A DNA stretch of 62,662 nucleotides, taken from an uncultured Lactobacillus sp. (GTDB taxonomy: Bacteria > Bacillota > Bacilli > Lactobacillales > Lactobacillaceae). The DNA lies in assembly GCA_937874185.1 (NCBI GenBank), contig CALNAK010000040.1, forward strand, positions 1 through 62,662, given 5' to 3'. The notes below the pieces were generated by a model. It saw only the letters and a program-made list of their open reading frames with translations, did no database searches and was not told the origin of the DNA. This document shows, one piece after another, positions 16,574 to 25,179 of this stretch. A program made the translations under genes and the position numbers. Within the stretch, counting starts at the first letter, position 1. Each line of letters begins with the position of its first letter.

Positions 16574-18070
16574 ATGGCATTGTTGGGGTTAGATTTAGGA
16601 ACCACAGGAGTGAAAAGTACAATTACTGATAATGAAGGTAATATTTTATCAGCCTCATATGAAGAATATAAAACAGAAAGCCCTAAAGAGGGTGAATATG
16701 AATTAGATCCAGAAGTAGTTTGGCAAAGTTCTAAAAAAGTTATGAAAGATTCAAAGAAATTTGTTAAAGAAGATATTTCAGCAATGAGTGTATCTTCATT
16801 TGGAGAAGCATTCGTAGCTGTTGATGAAGATGGAAAGCCACTTATGAATACACTACTTCAAACTGATAGTCGTGGTAAGGATGAGTTGAAAGAACTTCTT
16901 AATAATATTTCTGCTGATCAAATCAGAGAAAAAACAGGTTTGAATCCAGCCGTAACTTTCGCAGTTCCAAAGATTATGTGGATTAAGAAGAATCGTCCAG
17001 ATGTCTATAAGAAAACACATTTAATTTTACTTTATGGAGCATATATTCTTTATAGACTTGGTGGAGTATCGGCTATTGATTATACTTTAGCAGATCGTTC
17101 TCTTGCATTTAATGTAACAACAAATGAATGGGATCAAGACATTTTAAATGCTGCCGGAATTGATAAAGAAATTTTACCAAATACATATCGTTTAGGAACA
17201 ATTGTTGGAGCCATTAAACCAAAGCTTGCTGAAGAACTTGGGATTAACGCAACAATGAAATTAGTAACTGGAGCACATGATCAAATTTGTGTATCTATTG
17301 GTGCTGGAGCAATTAATGATGGTGATTGTACTAATGGAATGGGTTCAGTTGATAATCTTTCGCCTGTTTTTTCAGATACATCTAAGTTGAAACAGAATGC
17401 TGAAAAGAATTATCCAACTATCCCTTATATGGATAATAAATTTACCACAGTATCTTATATTTATGATGGTGGAACTTCACTTAAATGGTTCCGTGATGCA
17501 TTTGGAGCTGGTGAAGTTGCAGCAGCTAATCTAGCAAGTGTTAGTGTCTACGATATCTTTGATCATTACATTGCAAAGAAACCAACAAACTTACTAGTTC
17601 TTCCACATTTCAGTGGGGCGGCCGTTCCATATTTTGATGAGGATTCCAGAGGAATGATAATGGGTATATCTGGTGCAACTCGTAAAGGTGATATCTACCG
17701 AGCATTAATGGAAGGTGTTGCATATGAACAACGAATTAATATGGAAAATATGGCAGCGGGAAATATTAATATAAAGAAATTATTCGCAACTGGTGGTGGT
17801 TCAAGATCAGATACTTGGTTGCAAATTAAGGCAGATGTCTTGAATAAAGAAGTAAGCCGAATTCATATGAAAGAATCAGGAACTCTGGGAGTTATTATTA
17901 TGGCCGGTGTAGCTGTAGGTCTATTTGATTCTTTTGAAACAGCTATGAAGAAGTTAGTTACAGTTGACAAGGTATTTAAGCCAATCCCAGAAAATGTTGA
18001 ATTCTACAATAACCAATATAAGAAATATGTTGAACTGTATAAATTTGAAAAGAAATTACGTAGTCTATAG
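16574..18070 (+). CDS. FGGY-family carbohydrate kinase
   Basis: A 498-residue sugar kinase of the FGGY family. The ATP/sugar fold starts L-G-L-D-L-G-T-T-G-V-K-S (4-15). Further family motifs are S-S-F-G-E-A-F near residue 75, G-A-H-D-Q around 236 and the FGGY signature region A-T-G-G-G-S-R-S-D-T-W-L-Q-I-K-A-D near 410. The substrate is unclear; xylulokinase-, gluconokinase- and rhamnulokinase-like members look similar at this level. The following genes are a class II aldolase and an ascorbate-type PTS permease, which suggests phosphorylation of a ketose or sugar-acid derivative before aldol cleavage. The start has GAAAGGAAG upstream. Confidence 0.9.
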   Translation: MALLGLDLGTTGVKSTITDNEGNILSASYEEYKTESPKEGEYELDPEVVWQSSKKVMKDSKKFVKEDISAMSVSSFGEAFVAVDEDGKPLMNTLLQTDSRGKDELKELLNNISADQIREKTGLNPAVTFAVPKIMWIKKNRPDVYKKTHLILLYGAYILYRLGGVSAIDYTLADRSLAFNVTTNEWDQDILNAAGIDKEILPNTYRLGTIVGAIKPKLAEELGINATMKLVTGAHDQICVSIGAGAINDGDCTNGMGSVDNLSPVFSDTSKLKQNAEKNYPTIPYMDNKFTTVSYIYDGGTSLKWFRDAFGAGEVAAANLASVSVYDIFDHYIAKKPTNLLVLPHFSGAAVPYFDEDSRGMIMGISGATRKGDIYRALMEGVAYEQRINMENMAAGNINIKKLFATGGGSRSDTWLQIKADVLNKEVSRIHMKESGTLGVIIMAGVAVGLFDSFETAMKKLVTVDKVFKPIPENVEFYNNQYKKYVELYKFEKKLRSL

Positions 18071-18082
18071 GAGAAGATAATT

Positions 18083-18949
18083 ATGACATTAGTTAATACA
18101 ACAGAAATGGTAAAAAAGGCCAAAGAAGGTCATTACGCAGTAGGTTCATTTAATGTAACAGATATTGAAATGGTTAGAGGAATTGTAAGTGCGGCAGAAA
18201 AAGAAAATTCACCAGTTATTATTCAATTTGCTGAACTACATGATAAATATGTTCCATTAGATGTTATTGGACCAGTTATGATTAATGTTGCAAAAAAGGC
18301 AACAGTGCCAGTTGCAGTTCATTTTGATCATGGTGAAACATTTGACAACATTGTTAGAGCAATGCGTCTTGGATTTACGTCCGTAATGATTGATGCATCA
18401 GGTGACGACTTTGATACTAACTTAGCAAGAACAAAGGAAATTGTTAAAATTGCTAAACCTTTAAATATTTCAGTTGAAGCTGAACTTGGACCAATGAACC
18501 GTGAAGGTGGCGGAGATGCTGTTGACTATAAGGATCTTAATAAGACATACACTGATCCAAAAGAAGCAGAACAATTTGTTAAAGAATCTGGTATTGATAT
18601 GTTAGCCATTGCGTATGGAACAGTCCATGGTGTTTATACTCAAAAACCTCATTTGAGTTTTGAAAGATTAAAGGAAATTTCAGACTTAGTTGACTTTCCA
18701 CTTGTAGTTCATGGTGCTTCAGGATTAAAGGATGAAGAATATCGTAAATCAGTTGAAAATGGTATTTGTAAGATTAATTACTATTCAGAGATGGTTCATC
18801 GTGTCGCCTTAGGTGTTCAAAAGAAGCTAGAAAGTGATGATAATGACAAGCAATTGTTTATCTCTGATGTAAGTATTTGGGAAACAGAAATGGTAGAAAA
18901 AGAAATTCGTGAACGCTTACGTGTATTCGGTTCAGCTGGCAAGGCATAA
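18083..18949 (+). CDS. Class II (zinc) ketose-bisphosphate aldolase, GatY/FbaA-like
   Basis: A 288-residue class II aldolase. Asp82 and His83 in F-D-H-G-E are the catalytic base and first zinc ligand. Glu134 (V-E-A-E-L-G), His182 (G-T-V-H-G) and His210 (V-V-H-G-A-S-G) complete the metal site. Enzymes of this type split fructose- or tagatose-1,6-bisphosphate, or a related ketose phosphate, into DHAP and an aldehyde. It follows the kinase by 12 bases, so the kinase product is a likely substrate or precursor. It is the first of three class II aldolases in this window. Confidence 0.9.
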   Translation: MTLVNTTEMVKKAKEGHYAVGSFNVTDIEMVRGIVSAAEKENSPVIIQFAELHDKYVPLDVIGPVMINVAKKATVPVAVHFDHGETFDNIVRAMRLGFTSVMIDASGDDFDTNLARTKEIVKIAKPLNISVEAELGPMNREGGGDAVDYKDLNKTYTDPKEAEQFVKESGIDMLAIAYGTVHGVYTQKPHLSFERLKEISDLVDFPLVVHGASGLKDEEYRKSVENGICKINYYSEMVHRVALGVQKKLESDDNDKQLFISDVSIWETEMVEKEIRERLRVFGSAGKA

Positions 18950-18966
18950 AACAGGGGGTAAGATAA

Positions 18967-20334
18967 ATGCAATTTTTAGTTGATCTTTTAAGCCAACCTT
19001 CAATCATTGCAGGACTTGTTGTAATGGTCGGTCTAATTGCACTACATAAACCATTCACTGATGTTATTGGTGGTATGTTTAGAGCCTTTATAGGATTCGT
19101 AGTCCTATTGGCTGGTACCAATATTATCGTTGGCTCTTTAAATAATTTTAGTAAGCTTTTTATGAAAGCTTTCAATATGCACGGGATGATACCAAGTAAT
19201 GAAGCTGCTATTGGAGTTACCGTTGCTAAATATGGAACTATCGCAACTTTTATATTTGTTTTTGGTTTGGTTCTAAATATTGTTTTGGCTCGATTCACTA
19301 AATTTAAGTATATCTTCCTATCAAGTGATCATGCCTTTTATATGGCTTGTTGTTTAACTCCTGTCATGGTATTAGGTGGATTAAATACATGGGAATCAAT
19401 TATTTTTGGATCAATGGTATTAGGTGTGATTTTAGTTGTATTCCCAGCAATTGCACATCCAACTATGAAAATTATTACTGGTAGGGATGATATGAGTTTT
19501 GCTCATTTCGGAACTCTTGAGTATTGGTTTGCTGCAAAAATTGGTTCAATGGTTAATAAGGACAAAAAGTCAAAATCCATTGAAGATATTCAATTTCCAA
19601 AATCATTACAATTTTTACAGGATAGTAATGTATCAGTTATGATTGTTATGACAATTCTTTTCTTTGTTGTTACTGCGGTTGCAGGACCAGCTTATGTTGG
19701 TAAATTAACTGATTTAAATCCATATGTTTGGGCTCTGTTACAAGCAGCTCAATTTGCTGGTGGTATTATTGTCTTGGTTCAAGGTGTTAACATGTTACTT
19801 GCTGAAATCACTCCAGCATTCAAGGGATTCAGTGAAAAATTGGTTCCAAGTGCTATTCCAGGATATCCTTTTGCAATTTTATTCAAAGGAACTTCAAATG
19901 CATTACTAGCTGGATTCTTAGTTAGTTTATTAGGTGGATTACTTTCAATGGGTGTTCAAATTATTATTGGAACAACTATTGTCATTCCAGGTATCGTAAT
20001 GCACTTCTTCTGTGGTGGTATTGCTGCTATCTTTGGTAATGCAACTGGTGGACGTAAAGGAGCCTTGATAGGACCATTCTTAGGTGGAATTATTTTAAGC
20101 TTCTTACCATTAGTAGCAACAGGATTGTATGGAACATTAGGATACTCAGCAACTTACTGGTCAGACAGTGATTTTAATACAATTGGTGTTCTATTAGGAC
20201 TAGTAGCTAAAACTGGTAAATGGCCAATTATGATTATTGCTGCATTGATTTTTGTTGCACCATTTATTGCTACAATGTTTTCAAAGAACAAAAAAGTTAG
20301 CGCTTCTGCAGAAAATACAGATACTGCAAAATAA
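18967..20334 (+). CDS. PTS ascorbate-type (UlaA/SgaT family) EIIC
   Basis: A 455-residue membrane protein of the ascorbate/galactitol EIIC superfamily, UlaA branch. It opens L-V-D-L-L-S-Q-P-S-I-I-A-G-L-V and has about ten to twelve hydrophobic segments. Characteristic stretches are N-M-L-L-A-E-I-T-P-A-F around 275 and F-F-C-G-G-I-A-A-I-F-G-N-A-T-G-G-R near 345. It ends the operon and has no EIIA or EIIB gene of its own. The UlaB- and UlaC-like genes at 21451-22227 are the obvious candidates to serve it, which is inference. Confidence 0.88.
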   Translation: MQFLVDLLSQPSIIAGLVVMVGLIALHKPFTDVIGGMFRAFIGFVVLLAGTNIIVGSLNNFSKLFMKAFNMHGMIPSNEAAIGVTVAKYGTIATFIFVFGLVLNIVLARFTKFKYIFLSSDHAFYMACCLTPVMVLGGLNTWESIIFGSMVLGVILVVFPAIAHPTMKIITGRDDMSFAHFGTLEYWFAAKIGSMVNKDKKSKSIEDIQFPKSLQFLQDSNVSVMIVMTILFFVVTAVAGPAYVGKLTDLNPYVWALLQAAQFAGGIIVLVQGVNMLLAEITPAFKGFSEKLVPSAIPGYPFAILFKGTSNALLAGFLVSLLGGLLSMGVQIIIGTTIVIPGIVMHFFCGGIAAIFGNATGGRKGALIGPFLGGIILSFLPLVATGLYGTLGYSATYWSDSDFNTIGVLLGLVAKTGKWPIMIIAALIFVAPFIATMFSKNKKVSASAENTDTAK

Positions 20335-20358
20335 TTAACTTACATATGTATGAATGAA

Positions 20359-20397
20359 AAGGCTTGAAATTCACGTGGGAATTTCAAGCCTTTTTTT
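20359..20397 (+). terminator. Terminator of the kinase operon
   Basis: A 12-bp stem GGCTTGAAATTC / GAATTTCAAGCC with a short loop, followed by seven T residues. Confidence 0.92.
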
Positions 20398-20502
20398 AGT
20401 TGTGCCAAAGTAGATAATATTTTTTGATGATAATAGAATGTGAAAATCGATTGCCAATTCTAATACAAAATTAAAAGGTTACTATTGTTTTCCTACCAAA
20501 TT

Positions 20503-20540
20503 AAAAATCGTGTCAGCTATTAATAGTCGACACGGTTTTT
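20503..20540 (-). terminator. Terminator of the SIS isomerase gene
   Basis: The stem AAAATCGTGTC / GACACGGTTTT lies directly behind the minus-strand isomerase gene. On the minus strand it ends in a T-run. Confidence 0.75.
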
Positions 20541-20554
20541 ATAAATATGTATTG

Positions 20555-21160
20555 TTATGCTTTTTCAGCTAGTAACTTTTTACCTAATGCACCACCTGGA
20601 TGGAAGATGGCAAAGTCATCTTTAGTGAAATCTTTTAATTCTGAAATCGTACATGCAAGGGCATCACCAACTACCAAAACAGCTGTTGAACTATTTGTAG
20701 GGGCTAGATTTAACTTATCCGCTTCTTTGTCTACATGGATGATAAGTGTAGAATCACAGGATTTGGCAAGACTAGAATTTTCATTTCCTGTAAAAGCAAT
20801 AGTATGTACCCCAATAATATTCAATGATTTCAGTGGAGCAAGAATTTCCTTTGTTTCGCCACTATTTGAAATAAGAATAACAGTATCATTTTTGTCAATC
20901 ATTCCAAGATCACCGTGAACACTTTCAGTAGCATGAACAAAGAATGAAGGAGTACCTGTACTTGAGAATGTAGCAGCTAATTTTCTGCCAATTAATCCTG
21001 ATTTACCGACACCCATAAAAATCAGTTTACCTTTTATATGTAACAACTGTTCAACAATTGTGTCATATTGATCAGTTATATTATCGTGAATATCCTTTAA
21101 TGAATCAATTTCATTTTCCATAAATCCAGAGACTAATTTCGAATATGATGAAGTTAACAT
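20555..21160 (-). CDS. SIS-domain sugar-phosphate isomerase, KdsD/GutQ-like without CBS domains
   Basis: A 201-residue single SIS domain. G-V-G-K-S-G-L-I-G-R-K (51-61), S-N-S-G-E-T-K-E (98-105) and the C-terminal H-P-G-G-A-L-G-K-K-L-L are the marks of the D-arabinose-5-phosphate isomerase group (KdsD, GutQ, KpsF). Enteric members are about 320 residues with two C-terminal CBS domains, which are absent here. A Gram-positive cell does not need the product for KDO synthesis, so a catabolic ketose/aldose phosphate interconversion is more likely. It is transcribed opposite to its PTS neighbours, with AAGGAGGATT before the ATG. Confidence 0.85.
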   Translation of the reverse strand: MLTSSYSKLVSGFMENEIDSLKDIHDNITDQYDTIVEQLLHIKGKLIFMGVGKSGLIGRKLAATFSSTGTPSFFVHATESVHGDLGMIDKNDTVILISNSGETKEILAPLKSLNIIGVHTIAFTGNENSSLAKSCDSTLIIHVDKEADKLNLAPTNSSTAVLVVGDALACTISELKDFTKDDFAIFHPGGALGKKLLAEKA

Positions 21161-21270
21161 ATAATGAATCCTCCTTAAATATAATATCTAAGGTTATTCT
21201 TGCTTTTTTTGGCATGACCAATCAATGATAATTGGTTTCTATTTATGTTTAAAGATACGAATTATCAACA

Positions 21271-21284
21271 AGTAAGCGCTTGCA
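21271..21284. promoter_or_regulatory. cre-like site between SIS gene and UlaABC operon
   Basis: AGTAAGCGCTTGCA contains the AAGCGCTT core of CcpA operators and lies in the region between the divergent genes. It may affect the minus-strand SIS gene. Confidence 0.55.
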
Positions 21285-21387
21285 GAAATATAGTTATCTA
21301 TTGGTGGGCAAGGGATTAACAATGATTCTTATCAAGTCATCTTTTACAATTTGTGAGTGATGAAACAAAATGTGATATCAATCACTA

Positions 21388-21417
21388 TTGAAGCGCTTCC
21401 ATTAGAGAATATATAAT
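21388..21417 (+). promoter_or_regulatory. cre site and -10 element of the UlaABC-like operon
   Basis: TTGAAGCGCTTCCA at 21388-21401 has the cre core and covers the place of a -35 box for TATAAT at 21412-21417. No good -35 match is present, which fits a promoter that needs an activator, probably one of the PRD proteins. Confidence 0.6.
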
Positions 21418-21450
21418 AAGCCTTGTAAAAGAGATTAGGCGGTGTTGTCA

Positions 21451-21918
21451 ATGATTGAAAAGATTATACGAGAGGATTTGATTCGTCTGCATGTTAAGGC
21501 AAACGATTGGAAAGATGCAGTAAGATTATCAGCTCAACCATTAGTTGATGATCAAATCGTTACTAAAAATTATGTTGATGAAATTATTAATTCTGTAAAT
21601 GAATATGGGCCATATTTTGTAATTGCACCACATGTAGCGTTGGCACATGCACCTAGTAAAGCTGGGGCAAATGAATTGGCTATGGGTATTACCGTTTTGG
21701 AACCTTCAATTAAGTTTCACAATGATGATAACGATCCAGTGTCATACGTGTTTACATTAAGCGCACCAGATAGTAATTCTCATCTAAAGGCAATGCAAGA
21801 ATTGGTATATCTATTGTCTGATGATAATTTTTACCAAGTATTATCTGATTCTCAAAATCCTAGTGAGATTTTACAATATATAAAAGATTCAGTAATTAAA
21901 CAAGAAATTGAAAAATAA
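21451..21918 (+). CDS. PTS EIIA, mannitol/fructose/ascorbate type (UlaC-like)
   Basis: A 155-residue EIIA-2 domain protein. The phosphorylated histidine is His66 in I-A-P-H-V-A-L-A-H-A-P, a sequence typical of the ascorbate-type EIIA (UlaC). It carries phosphate from HPr to the EIIB at 21937. I start it at the ATG 21451, about eight bases behind AGGCGG; a GTG nine bases earlier overlaps that site. First gene of the operon IIA - IIB - IIC - DapA-like - KDPG aldolase - PRD regulator. Confidence 0.9.
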   Translation: MIEKIIREDLIRLHVKANDWKDAVRLSAQPLVDDQIVTKNYVDEIINSVNEYGPYFVIAPHVALAHAPSKAGANELAMGITVLEPSIKFHNDDNDPVSYVFTLSAPDSNSHLKAMQELVYLLSDDNFYQVLSDSQNPSEILQYIKDSVIKQEIEK

Positions 21919-21936
21919 TGAAGGGAAGTATTTATT

Positions 21937-22227
21937 ATGATTAAAGCTTTAGTAGCATGTCGTGCAGGAGTTGGATCAAGTTTGATGTTGAAGATTAAGT
22001 TGAATGAGGTAATCAGTGAACATGATTTACCAGTAGAAGTAGAACATAAATCATTGGATGGTTTACCTGGTTTTAATGGTCCCATTGTTATTACATTAAG
22101 TGATGTTGCAGATGAATTAAAGGAACAAAAGATTGATAAGGTAGTTGTCGGTATTAAGAATATCTTGGATAAAGATGAAATTTATACAAAACTATCAGCA
22201 GCATTAAAAGAAGTAGGAGCTAAATAA
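21937..22227 (+). CDS. PTS EIIB, ascorbate type (UlaB-like)
   Basis: A 96-residue EIIB. The active cysteine is Cys8 in A-L-V-A-C-R-A-G-V-G-S-S, the pattern of UlaB/SgaB and galactitol EIIB proteins. It takes phosphate from the EIIA upstream and feeds the EIIC downstream, and might also serve the orphan EIIC at 18967. It starts 18 bases after the EIIA gene with GAAGGGAAG in front. Confidence 0.9.
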   Translation: MIKALVACRAGVGSSLMLKIKLNEVISEHDLPVEVEHKSLDGLPGFNGPIVITLSDVADELKEQKIDKVVVGIKNILDKDEIYTKLSAALKEVGAK

Positions 22228-22272
22228 AAGATGATTGTGTATTTACTATAAAATTCCGAGGGGGATAAATTA

Positions 22273-23532
22273 ATGCATTTCACTGTTAGTTTACTATCTA
22301 ATCCAGCCATTCTATTAGCTATCGTTTCATTGATAGGTTTGGTGGCACAGCACAAGAAACCCACAGATGTTTTAAAAGGTACCTTTAGAACTGCCATTGG
22401 ATTTTTGATCTTTGGTGTTGGTGCTAGTACCATGACTGCATCACTTCAAAATTTTAACGCAATGTTTCAAAAGGGATTTCATTTAACAGGTGTTATTGCA
22501 TCTCCAGAAGCTGCCACAGCTTTAGCTCAAGGTAAGTATGGATTTGTTGTTTCTGTAACACTTATCGCAGGTTTTATCATGAACTTGGTATTCGCACGTA
22601 TTACACCATTTAAGAATATTTTCTTTACTGGTGGTCACAGTTTGTTCTTTGCCTGTGTTCTTGCATTGATTTTGAAGGCACATGGTTTCAATAATACTAT
22701 TGCTATTATTATTGGTGGTACCATCTTAGGATTCGTATCAGCAGCACTTCCACAATTGTGTCAGCCATTTATGAGAAAGATTACTGGTGGGGATTTCCAA
22801 GCCATTGGTCACTTTAATATGATTGGTTATGCACTATCTGGTTTATTGGGTGGCGCATTTAAAAAACATAAAGATGAAACAACAGAAAATATCAAATTCC
22901 CTGAATGGTTATCATTCTTTAAAGACTTCCTAATGGGTGTAGCCGTTGTTATGATTATTATCTTCTACGTAGCCGCTTTGGCAGCTGGTAAGACAATGGT
23001 TTCAAAATTGGCCGGAACAACCGACTGGTTAGTATTCCCAATGATTCAAGCTTTAACATTTACAGCCGGAATTTCTATCTTGATGAGTGGTGTTAGTATG
23101 TTCCTTGCTGAAATTACTGCAGCTTTCGTTGCTATTTCAGAAAAGTTCATTCCAGGATCACGTCCAGCTTTGGATGTACCTACAATTTTCCCATTTGCAC
23201 CAACAGCCGTACTTGTTGGTTTCCTAAGCTCATACACAGCTGGTCTACTTGCTATTGTTGTTATGGTAATTCTTAAGTTCCCAGTTGTTATTATTCCTGC
23301 TGCTCATATCTGTTTCTTCTCAGGTGGTACAGCGGCTATCTTCGGAAACTCAACTGGTGGTTGGAGAGGAGCTATTTTCGGATCGTTCGTTGTTGGTTTG
23401 TTGTTAGCCTTCTTACCATTACTACTATATCCAACATTCTCATCACTAGGAATTACAGGATCAACATTCCCAAATGTCGATTACAACGTTGTTGGATCAT
23501 TACTAAATTGGTTCTTAGGACTATTCCACTAA
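22273..23532 (+). CDS. PTS ascorbate-type (UlaA family) EIIC
   Basis: A 419-residue membrane permease clearly related to the EIIC at 18967. Both open L-L-S-x-P and share stretches such as M-F-L-A-E-I-T-A-A-F and C-F-F-S-G-G-T-A-A-I-F-G-N-S-T-G-G-W. UlaA proteins carry sugar acids such as ascorbate. The downstream aldolases act on keto-deoxy acids, which also points to an acidic sugar. None of the enzymes of L-ascorbate breakdown (UlaG, UlaD, UlaE, UlaF) is present, so ascorbate itself is unlikely. Confidence 0.9.
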   Translation: MHFTVSLLSNPAILLAIVSLIGLVAQHKKPTDVLKGTFRTAIGFLIFGVGASTMTASLQNFNAMFQKGFHLTGVIASPEAATALAQGKYGFVVSVTLIAGFIMNLVFARITPFKNIFFTGGHSLFFACVLALILKAHGFNNTIAIIIGGTILGFVSAALPQLCQPFMRKITGGDFQAIGHFNMIGYALSGLLGGAFKKHKDETTENIKFPEWLSFFKDFLMGVAVVMIIIFYVAALAAGKTMVSKLAGTTDWLVFPMIQALTFTAGISILMSGVSMFLAEITAAFVAISEKFIPGSRPALDVPTIFPFAPTAVLVGFLSSYTAGLLAIVVMVILKFPVVIIPAAHICFFSGGTAAIFGNSTGGWRGAIFGSFVVGLLLAFLPLLLYPTFSSLGITGSTFPNVDYNVVGSLLNWFLGLFH

Positions 23533-23562
23533 TTAGTTATATTTTATTAAGGGGGATTTATT

Positions 23563-24456
23563 TTGACAGATGTTTCAGGAATTATCGTTGCTATGGTTAC
23601 TCCATTAGATGATAATCAAAAAATTAGTTATTCAAGAACAGATAAATTATTAGATAAATTATTATCTTATGATATAAACGGAATCTTTATTTTAGGAACA
23701 AACGGTGAGGCATACGCATTAACTGAAGATGAAAAACTCGACTTTGCTAAGCATGTTATTGAATATGTTAATCATAGAAAACAAGTCTTTGTTGGTACTG
23801 GATTGAATAGTACTTCTGAGACAATTGCATTTAGTAAAAAGGTTGCTGAACTTAAACCAGATGCGTTATCTGTTGTCACACCATACTTTGTTCCATCTAC
23901 TCAAGAGGAATTAATAAATCACTTTAATAAGTTAGCAGACTCAGTAGATGTTCCAATTATTCTTTATAATATGCCTGGTAAAACTGGTGTAAATATTGAT
24001 CCAGAAACTGTCCAAGAATTATCAAAGAATAAGAATATTGTTGGAGTAAAAGATAGTTCAGGAAACATTGATAATATGAAGGGCTATCTAAAACTAAGAG
24101 ATAATAATAAGTTTGGTGTTCTATCTGGTTCAGATTCTAAAATTCTTGCATTGTTAGAAACTGGTGGTGATGGTGCCATTGCTGCTACTGGTAATTTATT
24201 AACTGAAAATGACGTTAATATTTATAAGTTCTACAAAGAAGGAAACTTAGATAAAGCTAAAGAATGTCAAGAAAATATCGAACCATTAAGAGAGATTCTA
24301 CATACTAGAACAACTCCATCAGCATTGAAAGCATCAGTAACTGCTAGTGGAATCAATGTTGGTCCAGCTAAAGATCCTGTGATTATGCCAAATGCCGAAG
24401 AATTAAAGGCAATTGATAAGATGGTTGCAGACTATAAAGCAAACAAAATAATTTAG
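23563..24456 (+). CDS. DapA/NanA-family aldolase or dehydratase (TTG start)
   Basis: A 297-residue TIM-barrel class I lyase of the dihydrodipicolinate synthase family. G-T-N-G-E (45-49), Tyr135 in L-Y-N-M-P-G and the Schiff-base Lys163 in G-V-K-D-S-S-G are all present. The start is TTG at 23563 behind AAGGGGGAT. Context (acid-sugar PTS, KDPG-type aldolase directly after) argues for a 2-keto-3-deoxy sugar acid lyase or a keto-deoxy acid dehydratase and not for lysine biosynthesis. Exact substrate unknown. Confidence 0.87.
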   Translation: MTDVSGIIVAMVTPLDDNQKISYSRTDKLLDKLLSYDINGIFILGTNGEAYALTEDEKLDFAKHVIEYVNHRKQVFVGTGLNSTSETIAFSKKVAELKPDALSVVTPYFVPSTQEELINHFNKLADSVDVPIILYNMPGKTGVNIDPETVQELSKNKNIVGVKDSSGNIDNMKGYLKLRDNNKFGVLSGSDSKILALLETGGDGAIAATGNLLTENDVNIYKFYKEGNLDKAKECQENIEPLREILHTRTTPSALKASVTASGINVGPAKDPVIMPNAEELKAIDKMVADYKANKII

Positions 24457-24467
24457 AGGCGTATGAT

Positions 24468-25100
24468 ATGAAAAAACTTGATTATATGAACAGAATATAC
24501 GATAGTGGGGCACTAGCAGTTGTGCGTGCATCTACAGAGCGTGTAGTGGAAATTGCTGAAGGTATTGTTAAAGGTGGAGTTGACGTTATGGAAGTCAGTT
24601 ACACTGTAGATAGTGCATCTGATTCTATAAAATTACTTAGAAAGAAATTTGGTGACAAGTTACTTGTTGGTGCTGGAACAGTCTTGGACGGAGAAACAGC
24701 AAGAGATGCTATCAGTTCGGGAGCACAATTTATTTACTCACCAATGTTTGATGATGATGTTGCTAAGTTATGTAATCAATATCAAATACCATATGCTCCT
24801 GGATGTACTTCAGTAACTGAAGCCGTTAATGCTCTAAGAGCTGGCGCAACCTTTGTAAAGATTTTCCCATATGGTGGAATTGTTGGACCAGATTTGATTA
24901 AGACAATGAAGACTCCAATTCCATATCTACCATTAATTGAATCTGGTGGAGTAAATGTTGATAACATCGATGACTGGTTAGAAGCTGGTACAGATGTTGT
25001 AGGAATTGGTGGAGCCTTATCTAAAGGATCTGTTGATGACATTGCCAATAGTGCTAAACAATTTAGAAATAAAATTGATGAATTTCGTAAGCAGAATTAA
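24468..25100 (+). CDS. KDPG-type aldolase (Eda family), divergent
   Basis: A 210-residue class I aldolase of the KDPG/KHG family. Schiff-base Lys131 (F-V-K-I-F-P) and general-base Glu42 (M-E-V-S-Y-T) are present, with G-A-G-T-V at 68-72. The arginine that follows the catalytic Glu in E. coli Eda (Glu45-Arg49) is Thr46 here, so the phosphate or carboxylate end of the substrate may be bound differently. It lies 11 bases after the DapA-like gene. Product would be pyruvate plus a phosphorylated or free aldehyde. Confidence 0.87.
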   Translation: MKKLDYMNRIYDSGALAVVRASTERVVEIAEGIVKGGVDVMEVSYTVDSASDSIKLLRKKFGDKLLVGAGTVLDGETARDAISSGAQFIYSPMFDDDVAKLCNQYQIPYAPGCTSVTEAVNALRAGATFVKIFPYGGIVGPDLIKTMKTPIPYLPLIESGGVNVDNIDDWLEAGTDVVGIGGALSKGSVDDIANSAKQFRNKIDEFRKQN

Positions 25101-25106
25101 AATCAA

Positions 25107-25145
25107 GAGAGTTGTTGGTCCGAGAGGGGACCTTCAGCTTTTTTG
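25107..25145 (+). terminator. Terminator between aldolase and PRD regulator genes
   Basis: An imperfect stem built on GGTCC / GGGACC and AGTTG / CAGCT, followed by six T residues. It would lower expression of the regulator relative to the enzymes. Confidence 0.65.
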
Positions 25146-25179
25146 TGCGTTATGATGAATTGATAAAGGGAGGTTTAGA

